A stretch of 7,103 bases of DNA from Rhodanobacteraceae bacterium UBA703. Lineage in GTDB: Bacteria > Pseudomonadota > Gammaproteobacteria > Xanthomonadales > Rhodanobacteraceae. The translations under genes and the position numbers were made by a program. The DNA lies in assembly GCA_002297645.1 (NCBI GenBank), contig DBMH01000368.1, positions 12,556 through 19,658 of the forward strand. The letters are read 5' to 3'. The stretch's first letter is position 1, and each line of letters starts with the position of its first letter. The notes under the pieces are model-generated. The model had not been told where the DNA came from. It searched no databases and worked only from the letters and a program-made list of their open reading frames with translations. This document shows, piece by piece, positions 1-5,374 of the stretch.

Positions 1-654
1 GGGAAGCGGCAGGTAGTCCCACGCCTTGGCGACCTGCAACGTGTCGCCGACGTCGACCGCGCCGCTTTCGCCGATCAGGCTGCCGATCAGGCCGGGCAAG
101 CCGCTGCGCGTCCAGTCGAGCGCGGGATCGCCGGTGGCGTTCTCGATCGGCAGCATGGCCAGGCGCGGTACCGCTGGCGGCGGCGTCTCGTGCAGGCGCA
201 GGGCGAACGCCAGCACGGCGAGCACCAGCAGCGCCGCAGCGACGCGCCCCCCGTGCCGGCGAAGCGAGGCGAAGGCAGAGGCGGATGCCGGTCCGGCCTC
301 GGCCGGAGGCTCCGTCGCCGCCGGCCAGACCGGTTCCGTCGGGGCGACCCATTGCAGTCCGCGACCGTAGACCGTGCGGATCGTCGCCTGGCGATCGCCG
401 TCGTCGTCGAGCGCGCGCCGTGCCTTGTGCACGAGCTGGCTCAAGGCGGCATCGGTCACCGGCCGGCGTCCCCACAGCGTGGCGACGAGGGTCTGCTTGT
501 CGAGTGCACGCTCGCGGTTGCGCAGCAGCAGGACGATCAGGTCGAAGACCTTCGCCTCGAGATCGAGCGCCTGTTCCCCACGCAGCAAGCGGCGCTCGGC
601 CGGCACGATCGTGAATTCGCCGCAGCGGTAGGCGGCGGGTTCCTGCTGTTCCAT
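1..654 (-). CDS. Winged-helix transcriptional regulator, CadC/ToxR type, membrane-anchored (partial, C-terminus outside the window)
   Basis: The reading frame is open from an ATG at 654 leftward to base 1, giving the first 218 residues. Residues about 9-104 form an OmpR/PhoB-type winged helix of the CadC class: a short beta start (YRCGEFTIVP), the LEAKVFDLIVLLLRN helix, the LVATLWG turn, the recognition-helix segment ALSQLVHKARRALDD and the wing TIRTVYGRGLQWV. A proline/alanine-rich linker (105-130) leads to one membrane helix at about 137-153. Beyond it, AVPRLAMLPIENATGDPALDW resembles the start of the TolB-like domain found in many such regulators. Family knowledge suggests a one-component regulator with its DNA-binding domain in the cytoplasm and its sensor outside the membrane. 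GGAG five bases before the ATG supports the start. It is divergent from the glycosylase gene. Its target and signal cannot be read from the sequence. Confidence 0.85.
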   Translation of the reverse strand, partial: MEQQEPAAYRCGEFTIVPAERRLLRGEQALDLEAKVFDLIVLLLRNRERALDKQTLVATLWGRRPVTDAALSQLVHKARRALDDDGDRQATIRTVYGRGLQWVAPTEPVWPAATEPPAEAGPASASAFASLRRHGGRVAAALLVLAVLAFALRLHETPPPAVPRLAMLPIENATGDPALDWTRSGLPGLIGSLIGESGAVDVGDTLQVAKAWDYLPLP

Positions 655-717
655 CCTCGCTCCGGATGTCGAGCGCGCAGTGTACCCGCTGCGCAGGGAC
701 GCACCGCACGGCGAGCG

Positions 718-723
718 TAGAAT
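718..723 (+). promoter_or_regulatory. Possible -10 box for the glycosylase/DUF488 genes; leaderless start
   Basis: TAGAAT matches TATAAT at five of six bases and ends six bases before the ATG at 730. Transcription would then begin at about 729-731, at the start codon itself. No Shine-Dalgarno sequence precedes this ATG (GCGCGC only), which fits a leaderless mRNA. No convincing -35 box is visible around 695-700, so the call is tentative. Confidence 0.35.
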
Positions 724-729
724 GCGCGC

Positions 730-1374
730 ATGGAACCGCCGGCCCGCTTCGAGGCGCGCACGCCTCCCCGGTCACGCGACCTTTCCGGGCTGCTCGACGC
801 GATCCGCGCCTGCCACGCCTGCGCGGCGCACTTGCCGCTCGGGCCGCGACCGGTCGTGCAGGCCGGCGCGGACGCGCGACTGCTGATCGTCGGCCAGGCG
901 CCTGGCGCGAAGGTGCACGCGAGCGGCGTGCCCTGGGACGATGCGAGCGGCGCGCGCCTGCGCGAATGGCTCGGCCTCGGCGCGGCGACGTTCTACGATC
1001 CGTCGCAGGTGGCGATCGTGCCGATGGGCTTCTGCTATCCGGGACGTGGCGGCGGGGGAGACCTGCCGCCGCGTCCCGAGTGCGCTCCGCTGTGGTTCGA
1101 CGCGCTGCTGGCGCACCTGCCGCGGATCGAGCTCACGCTGCTGGTCGGCCAGTACGCACAGCGCCATTTTCTCGGTGCCGCGCGCAAGGCGAGGCTGGCC
1201 GACACGGTCGCGGCCCACGCGGAGTACGCGCCGCGGTTCTTTCCCCTGCCGCATCCGTCGCCGCGGAACACGGCCTGGCGGCAGCGTCACCCCTGGTTCG
1301 AGCGCGACGTGCTGCCGTTGCTGCGCGAGCGCGTGCAGGCCGTGCTCGGCCCGCCTGGAGGAGGTCGCACATGA
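730..1374 (+). CDS. Uracil-DNA glycosylase superfamily protein, family 4-like with probable Fe-S cluster
   Basis: The 214-residue product carries the superfamily's two active-site signatures: LLIVGQAPG at 51-59 (motif A, uracil pocket and water activation) and PHPSPRN at 174-180 (motif B, DNA-minor-groove loop). Cysteines C28-x2-C31 near the N-terminus and C102-x15-C118 have the spacing of the four [4Fe-4S] ligands in family 4 enzymes. The likely role is removal of uracil from DNA (base excision repair) in the cytoplasm. Motif A reads GQAPG rather than the GEAPG usual in family 4, and motif B resembles the HPSP of family 1, so this is a divergent branch and its substrate range is uncertain. 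The ATG at 730 has no ribosome binding site but a -10-like box just upstream. The stop overlaps the start of the DUF488 gene. Confidence 0.88.
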   Translation: MEPPARFEARTPPRSRDLSGLLDAIRACHACAAHLPLGPRPVVQAGADARLLIVGQAPGAKVHASGVPWDDASGARLREWLGLGAATFYDPSQVAIVPMGFCYPGRGGGGDLPPRPECAPLWFDALLAHLPRIELTLLVGQYAQRHFLGAARKARLADTVAAHAEYAPRFFPLPHPSPRNTAWRQRHPWFERDVLPLLRERVQAVLGPPGGGRT

Positions 1375-1748
1375 CGAAGCGGACACCGCGCGACATCGTG
1401 CTGCAGCGCGCCTACGACGACCCGACGCCGCACGACGGCTACCGCGTGCTGGTCGATCGCTTCTGGCCGCGCGGCCGCAGCAAGGACGTGCTGAAGCTCG
1501 ATGACTGGGCGCGCGATCTCGCACCCAGCGCGGACCTGATCCACTGGTACGGCCACGCACCGGAGCGCTGGGAGGAATTCCGCCGGCGGTACCTCGCCGA
1601 GCTCGCCGCTTCGGAGCAGCGCGGGCGCCTGCACGCACTGCTCGATGCGGCCGGCCGCCGCCGCATCACGCTGGTCTACGGCGCGCGTACGGAAACGGGC
1701 AACCAGGCCGTCGTGCTGCGCGAAGCGTTGCTCGCCACGACCGGGTGA
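1371..1748 (+). CDS. DUF488 family protein (YeaO-like)
   Basis: The 125-residue product matches the YeaO/DUF488 pattern across its length: QRAYDDPTPHDGYRVLVDRFWPRG appears as consecutive blocks at 12-35, then a WARDLAPSADLIHWYGH block (46-62), a W-x-x-F-x-x-R-Y block (67-74) and a C-terminal LVYGARTETGNQAVVLREAL block. This is the usual size for the family, whose biochemical role is not established. The protein is small, soluble and probably cytoplasmic, with no signal peptide. Its ATG overlaps the glycosylase stop in an ATGA, and GGAGGAGG lies eight bases upstream inside the glycosylase gene, so the two are almost certainly co-transcribed and translationally coupled. Confidence 0.88.
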   Translation: MTKRTPRDIVLQRAYDDPTPHDGYRVLVDRFWPRGRSKDVLKLDDWARDLAPSADLIHWYGHAPERWEEFRRRYLAELAASEQRGRLHALLDAAGRRRITLVYGARTETGNQAVVLREALLATTG

Positions 1749-1759
1749 GGGGCGCGGCA

Positions 1760-1777
1760 GCGGTATGTCGATACCGC
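1760..1777. other. Perfect hairpin in the DUF488-SRPBCC gap
   Basis: GCGGTAT-GTCG-ATACCGC is a perfect 7-bp stem with a 4-base loop. After one mismatch (A1759/C1778) the pairing continues for four more base pairs (1755-1758 with 1779-1782). It lies 12 bases after the DUF488 stop. There is no run of T after it, so it is not a classical Rho-independent terminator. It could stabilise the 3' end, slow polymerase, or bind a protein. Confidence 0.45.
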
Positions 1778-1835
1778 CGCCGGGTGTTCGTCGTATCACG
1801 ACAGGGCCCTTCCCCGGGCCACGGGAGAACGAACG

Positions 1836-2285
1836 ATGTCCGGCCGCACGATCCGCCTGCACCGCGTCCTGCGCGCGCCACCGGAGCGCGTCTACCGCGC
1901 CTTTCTCGACGGCGACGCGATGGCGAAATGGCTGCCGCCGCACGGCTTCACCGGCAAGGTCCATGCATTGGACGGGCGTGTCGGCGGGCGCTTCCGCATG
2001 TCCTTCACGAACTTCGCGACCGGCGACGCGCACGCATTCGGCGGCGAATACCTGGAACTCGTGCCGAACGAACGCCTGCGCTATACGGACGTGTTCGAGG
2101 ATCCGAGCCTGCCGGGCACCATGGAGACCACGGTGGAGCTGCAGGCGTCGTCGTGCGGGACCGAAATCCGCGTGCAGCAGACGCGGATTCCCGAGGCCAT
2201 CCCGCTCGACGGCTGCTACCTCGGTTGGCAGGAGTCGCTGGCGCAGCTCGCGTGGCTGGTCGAGGCGGAGACACGCCTGCCGTGA
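1836..2285 (+). CDS. SRPBCC family protein, AHSA1/Aha1-C-terminal-like
   Basis: The 149-residue product has the START/SRPBCC (AHSA1-type) layout. A first strand and helix read RVLRAPPERVYRAFLDGDAMAKW (blocks at about 10-32), followed by the VGGRFRMSF strand (about 49-57), GGEYLELVPNERLRYT (about 69-84), a TTVELQ strand, and the C-terminal helix with the family's typical GWQESLAQLAWLVE. These proteins form a hydrophobic cavity that binds small ligands; bacterial members mostly lack an assigned ligand. It is cytoplasmic with no signal peptide. The ATG at 1836 is preceded by GGGAG at 1823-1827, a good distance away. It follows DUF488 after 87 bases and may share its transcript or have its own promoter. 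Confidence 0.9.
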   Translation: MSGRTIRLHRVLRAPPERVYRAFLDGDAMAKWLPPHGFTGKVHALDGRVGGRFRMSFTNFATGDAHAFGGEYLELVPNERLRYTDVFEDPSLPGTMETTVELQASSCGTEIRVQQTRIPEAIPLDGCYLGWQESLAQLAWLVEAETRLP

Positions 2286-2295
2286 GCGGCAACGT

Positions 2296-2326
2296 CGCGG
2301 GAGCGGCCGGTCCGGTCGCCCCCGCG
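2296..2326. terminator. Hairpin between convergent genes, possible bidirectional terminator
   Basis: CGCGGG-A-GCG pairs with CGC-C-CCCGCG (2296-2305 with 2317-2326), giving nine pairs around one A/C mismatch and an 11-base loop. It fills the 46-base gap between the stop of the SRPBCC gene and the stop of the lipoprotein gene, where a shared terminator is expected. No T-run follows on either strand, so intrinsic termination would be weak. Confidence 0.38.
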
Positions 2327-2331
2327 GCGCG

Positions 2332-3120
2332 TCAGTGCCCGGCGCGTTCCGACTCGACGACCATGTCGAGCACGTAGGCTTGCGACGGCGCGTCGGCCGG
2401 AGGGTTCTTGATCGCGTAGCGCTTCACGCGCAGGACGTTGCGGACTCCGGCTTCGTGCGCGTAGCCCTCGATGTCCTGGTACAGCAGCTGCCATTCGCCC
2501 GGCGCGCCGGCGGCGAGGCCGTTCGCGTCGTAGTGGCGCTCCCGCACCTTCAGGCAGCGCCGGTCCGGGATCAGCGGATGCGAACAGGGTTGCGTCTGCG
2601 CGTCGACTTCGAGGAACACGGTTTCGCCTGCGCCACCGTAGCGTGTCTCGGCGGTCGGTACGCCGACGAAATCGAGCGTGTCGCCGCTGTCGGTGGTCAG
2701 GCGCAGGTGCGGGGCGTCACCGGGCGTCAGGTCGATGCGCGGGCGGCTTTCGAGACGCTGGCCGATCGCGCCGTCGAGCGCGGCCAGCGCCGGATCGGCA
2801 CAGGCCATCAGGGTCTGCGCCATGCGTCCGGAAACGAGGCGGCCCTTCTCGATGCGGTACTCGCTGCCGATGCGGTTGCAGGCGTTGGAAACGCCGAGGC
2901 GGCCGTCGCGCAGGTCGAGCTGGAGCGGCTGCTGCGGGCGCGCGAACAGGGCGTCGATGCGCTTGCCGTCGCGGCCGTTCGCTTCGTGCAGGCGCCAGTG
3001 ATAGGCGGCGAGCGTGCTTGCGTCGGCGGAGGCTTTGCCACCTGCGGCGGCGCCGGCCTCGGATTTCGGTGTCGTCGCGCAGGCGGCGAGGAGGGGCAGG
3101 ATCAACCAGGCGTACTTCAT
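2332..3120 (-). CDS. META and DUF4377 domain lipoprotein
   Basis: The 262-residue product starts with a short lipoprotein signal peptide ending in the lipobox L11-A12-A13-C14, so it is probably lipid-anchored. T16 rather than aspartate sits at position +2, which favours the outer membrane under the E. coli sorting rule. A low-complexity Ala/Gly linker (15-38) precedes a META (HslJ-type) domain at about 40-152, recognisable by NACNRIGSEYRIEKGRL and MAQTLMAC, with C81 and C107 as a possible disulfide. A DUF4377 domain follows at about 166-258 (FLEVDAQTQPCSHPL, RRCLKVRE, WQLLYQDIEGYAHEAG). META/DUF4377 lipoproteins are common in Gammaproteobacteria; their role is thought to be envelope-related but is unproven. 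AAGGAG seven bases before the ATG supports the start. It lies 24 bases after the beta-lactamase-like gene and is probably in the same transcript. Confidence 0.92.
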   Translation of the reverse strand: MKYAWLILPLLAACATTPKSEAGAAAGGKASADASTLAAYHWRLHEANGRDGKRIDALFARPQQPLQLDLRDGRLGVSNACNRIGSEYRIEKGRLVSGRMAQTLMACADPALAALDGAIGQRLESRPRIDLTPGDAPHLRLTTDSGDTLDFVGVPTAETRYGGAGETVFLEVDAQTQPCSHPLIPDRRCLKVRERHYDANGLAAGAPGEWQLLYQDIEGYAHEAGVRNVLRVKRYAIKNPPADAPSQAYVLDMVVESERAGH

Positions 3121-3144
3121 CGCGTTCTCCTTGTCGGCGGGTCT

Positions 3145-4335
3145 TCAACGTCCGTTCGGGATGGGCGGGGTCGTCGCTCGGCGCTTCCCCCGTCCCCCCG
3201 TGTCCTTCGGCGGCGGCGCGACCGGGGCGTCGGGGGCGCAGAGCGCCGCATCGAGCAGGTCGTGCAGCAGGCCGCTGCCTTGCGAAAGCTGGCCCCAGTC
3301 GGTATTCGCGGTGTTCGAGAACGCGACGAGCGCCAGTTGCCGCGCGGGAACCAGCAGGTTCACCGCACGCACGCCGCCGATCTCGCTGCGCCGCTCGAAC
3401 ACGCCGACCGGCTCGGCGCATTGCTTCGGCTTGGCCATGTACGACCACCCGCCGAGCGCCGCGTTGCCGAGGCGGGGATTGCCGCTCCCCATCGTCGCGG
3501 CCACCGGCTTCGAGAGGAGCAGGAAACCCATCAGGGCGCGGTCGAAGCGCCAGAGGTCGTCGAGCGTGCCCTGCAGGGCCCCGGCGGCGCCGTAGCGGCC
3601 CGCGTCGTATGGCGCTTCGCGGGCGCCTTCGCCGTCGTGGCCGAGCACGCCGCTGCGCGTCGGCGACCCGTTCGGCGGCAGCATCGTCAGTGACGCCAGG
3701 CCCAGCGGCTTGGCGATCCGGCTGGACACGAGCTGCGCATAGCGCGCCCCGTTGACGTGTTCGAGCACGGCGGCGAGGACCAGGGTGTCGCAGGTGTTGG
3801 CCTCGTAGCGCAGGTTGGGCGCAGATTTCGGCGCGGCCGCACAGGGTTCGAGCATCGCCTTAGGGGTCGTCGCCAGGCCGTTGGCCCGATACGCCGTCGG
3901 TACGCCGCGCTCGTCGACGCCGGCATCGTCGGGATTGGCGAGTCCGGAGGCATGCTGCAGCAACTGGCGCAGCGTGACGCGGCCCACGGCCTGGCCGCCG
4001 AACCCGGGGAGATAGCGGGAGATCGGCGCGTCGAGGGCCAGACGCCCACGCTCGACGTCCTGCAGCACCAGCACAGCGGCGACCTGCTCGCTGATCGACA
4101 GCCAGCGCCAGCTCTCGCCAGGGGTGTGGGGCACCTGCGCGATGCGGTCCGCGAGGCCGACGGCACGACGATAGGTGACCGCATCGTCGCGGCCGACCAG
4201 CACGACACCATCGAACTGGCCGGCTTCGTGGGCCTTGCGCACGACCGTGTCCAGTGTCGTCGCGCGCGCGTCCGCCCAGGAGAACAGGGCGAACAGGGCT
4301 CCCAGCACGACCCCACACGAACGTCCTGAATGCAT
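3145..4335 (-). CDS. Exported serine hydrolase (class C beta-lactamase/DD-peptidase-like fold) with degenerate active site
   Basis: The 396-residue product has a signal peptide with likely cleavage after A25 (ADARA|TT). The fold is recognisable from DGVVLVGRDDAV, the VLVLQDVERGRLALDAPISRYLPG block, LLQHASGL (about 125-132), LAAVLEHVNG and LLVPARQLALVAFSNT near the end. In active relatives the block before VLQ carries S-x-x-K; here it reads S80-I-S-E83, with glutamate in place of the lysine. The usual Y-x-N is replaced by YEANT (177-181), and the H/K-x-G region reads RRSEIGG. It may therefore bind peptidoglycan-like ligands without hydrolysis. A proline-rich, basic tail of about 30 residues ends the protein. 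ATG at 4335 is preferred over an in-frame GTG at 4341 because GGAGG lies five bases before the ATG and overlaps the GTG. CATAAT at 4364-4359 could be a -10 box, but no properly spaced -35 is seen. Confidence 0.87.
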   Translation of the reverse strand: MHSGRSCGVVLGALFALFSWADARATTLDTVVRKAHEAGQFDGVVLVGRDDAVTYRRAVGLADRIAQVPHTPGESWRWLSISEQVAAVLVLQDVERGRLALDAPISRYLPGFGGQAVGRVTLRQLLQHASGLANPDDAGVDERGVPTAYRANGLATTPKAMLEPCAAAPKSAPNLRYEANTCDTLVLAAVLEHVNGARYAQLVSSRIAKPLGLASLTMLPPNGSPTRSGVLGHDGEGAREAPYDAGRYGAAGALQGTLDDLWRFDRALMGFLLLSKPVAATMGSGNPRLGNAALGGWSYMAKPKQCAEPVGVFERRSEIGGVRAVNLLVPARQLALVAFSNTANTDWGQLSQGSGLLHDLLDAALCAPDAPVAPPPKDTGGRGKRRATTPPIPNGR

Positions 4336-4340
4336 TCGCA

Positions 4341-4345
4341 CCTCC
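4341..4345 (-). promoter_or_regulatory. Ribosome binding site that fixes the start of the beta-lactamase-like gene
   Basis: Read on the minus strand, GGAGG is followed by TGCGA and then ATG at 4335. The alternative GTG start at 4341 uses the last G of this motif and so cannot be served by it. Confidence 0.6.
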
Positions 4346-4530
4346 GCTGTCCCGAGGGATTATGGCGGCTGCGAGGGAACGCTACATCAACGGCATGTGA
4401 CGCGGGATACGCCCGATTGCCGCGCCGGCCAGTTCAAACGGTCGGCGAAAACCGTATGTTCGTCGGCAGGTCGATGACGTTCGTGCGGGATCGCCGATGA
4501 ACGGACAGGCGGACGGCGTTTGCGGAACGA

Positions 4531-5019
4531 CTATTTGTCGGCGGCGAAATGCAGGCCGTCGAGATCGAGGTCGGCACGGGCCCGATGCTCGCGCAGGCGC
4601 TCGATGGCTTCGCCGCGCAGCGGGCGTGCGCTCCGGGTGGCGAGCGGCGACAGCAGGGAGCGCGCCCAGCCGAGCATGCCCGGACTTGCGGCAGCGACCG
4701 GCTCCGGTGTCGACGACGGGATCGCCCGCAGGCTCGCCATCGGGGAGCGGCCGGTCCGCAGGCGCCGCGCCCACGCCTCGACTTTCTGCTGGGCTTCGTG
4801 CAGCGAATCGAACAGTTCGAGTTGGCGTTGCGGAGCGGGGCGATCCCACCAGGTCAGGGCGAACTTGTCCGACCACGGGCCGGAAATGCCGGCGACGGCC
4901 TTGCCGTCGAGCAGTGCGGTGACGGCGAGGCCGTTGTAGCGGGAACGCCATTCGAGCGTGCCGGAGCCCGACGGGGACTCGCCACTTCGGATGTGCTGAG
5001 GGTGAACGTCGCCCGCCAT
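4531..5019 (-). CDS. Hypothetical protein of unknown function
   Basis: I do not recognise this 162-residue protein. The first half looks like a compact folded domain rich in aromatic residues (GTLEWRSRYNGLAV, GISGPWSDKFALTWWDRP) followed by a charged helix (LFDSLHEAQQKVEAWARRL). The second half is less ordered: a Ser/Pro/Ala segment, then GMLGWARSLLSPLATR and an Arg/Asp-rich helix (RGEAIERLREHRARADLDLDG). No signal peptide or clear membrane helix is present, so it is probably cytoplasmic. The frame is open upstream to 5256, but the upstream residues look like non-coding translation. ATG at 5019 with GGAAGG just before it is the most plausible start. It is on the same strand as the beta-lactamase-like gene, 195 bases upstream of it, with no clear terminator between them. 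Confidence 0.6.
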   Translation of the reverse strand: MAGDVHPQHIRSGESPSGSGTLEWRSRYNGLAVTALLDGKAVAGISGPWSDKFALTWWDRPAPQRQLELFDSLHEAQQKVEAWARRLRTGRSPMASLRAIPSSTPEPVAAASPGMLGWARSLLSPLATRSARPLRGEAIERLREHRARADLDLDGLHFAADK

Positions 5020-5292
5020 GTCCTTCCGCTGCCTGGAAAACGTGATGTGAGCCACGTTCAAGCAAGCGTCATGCCAGTGCTCCGCCCGGATGGACCCGCG
5101 ATGATCCGTGGAATCGGGGGCGCGGAATTGCCGGAGTTTGACAATTTGTGTCGGTATCTCCGTGGTCTGTGCAAACCGTCCATCCGCTCCGGCCCGGCGG
5201 CTGTTCGGGCGGTCCCTCCGGTTGCCCGCGCGATGCACCTGGCCGGCCCGCTCCATTGGCCGGAGAGCCTCCGCCGGGCGGCGACGGCGTAC

Positions 5293-5329
5293 CGGGCGGC
5301 GCCTGCAGGAACGGCTGCCTTGCCGCCCG
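5293..5329 (+). other. Two-tier hairpin upstream of rppH
   Basis: CGGGCGGC (5293-5300) pairs with GCCGCCCG (5322-5329) in a perfect 8-bp outer stem. An internal loop (GCCT / CTT) separates it from an inner GCAG/CTGC stem (5305-5308 with 5315-5318) closed by a 6-base loop. It ends 45 bases before the rppH start. If transcription begins upstream of it, it would be a stable structure in the leader. Confidence 0.4.
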
Positions 5330-5360
5330 AGAGAACGCTGTGGAAGAATCGGGTCAATAC

Positions 5361-5365
5361 GGAGG
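5361..5365 (+). promoter_or_regulatory. Ribosome binding site deciding the GTG start of rppH
   Basis: GGAGG lies nine bases before the GTG at 5375. The frame continues upstream, but only this start gives the conserved RppH N-terminus M-I-D-x-D-G-Y-R-P-N-V-G. Confidence 0.7.
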
Positions 5366-5374
5366 AATTTCGCC

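Larger units (their letters stand above)
5020..5374. other. Intergenic region between the divergent hypothetical gene and rppH
   Basis: This 355-base stretch has no credible gene; the open frames across it are Arg/Pro-rich and look like GC-driven artefacts. It must hold the promoters of two divergent genes. TTGACA occurs at 5138-5143 (plus strand) in the only AT-rich patch, but has no matching -10 box. A weak rppH promoter could be TTGCCG (5320-5325), an 18-base spacer and AAGAAT (5344-5349). A 10-bp direct repeat (CCGGGCGGCG) begins at 5274 and 5292, and CCGGCC/GGCCGG (5243-5248 with 5258-5263) can form a hairpin. Confidence 0.45.

Noticed and set aside
666..1748. A 360-codon frame that would extend the DUF488 protein upstream across the glycosylase gene
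   Set aside because: Only the last 125 residues match DUF488, and a strong ribosome binding site precedes the ATG at 1371. The upstream residues are an out-of-frame reading of the glycosylase.
1645..3693. A 682-codon open frame on the plus strand across the SRPBCC, lipoprotein and beta-lactamase-like genes
   Set aside because: It is Arg/Ala-rich with no recognisable domain, and it runs antisense or out of frame to three genes with clear families, signal peptides and ribosome binding sites. High GC content explains the lack of stops.
4441..4467. Hairpin GTCGGCGAA / TTCGTCGGC in the gap before the beta-lactamase-like gene
   Set aside because: The stem needs two G-U pairs that exist only in plus-strand RNA. 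Both flanking genes are on the minus strand, where these become A/C mismatches, so it is unlikely to be a working terminator.
4382..5065. A 227-codon minus-strand frame overlapping the hypothetical gene
   Set aside because: It is very rich in Arg, Pro, His and Ser with no folded-looking segment, while the overlapping frame at 4531-5019 has regular hydrophobic and aromatic spacing.
5138..5143. TTGACA as a -35 box for rppH
   Set aside because: No -10-like sequence lies 16-18 bases downstream, and it is more than 200 bases from the rppH start. It may still belong to an operator, since GACA-ATTTG-TGTC is a short inverted repeat.
5274..5301. Two copies of CCGGGCGGCG 18 bases apart, considered as iterons or operator repeats
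   Set aside because: Only two copies, fully GC and low complexity, in a GC-rich background; chance is a sufficient explanation.
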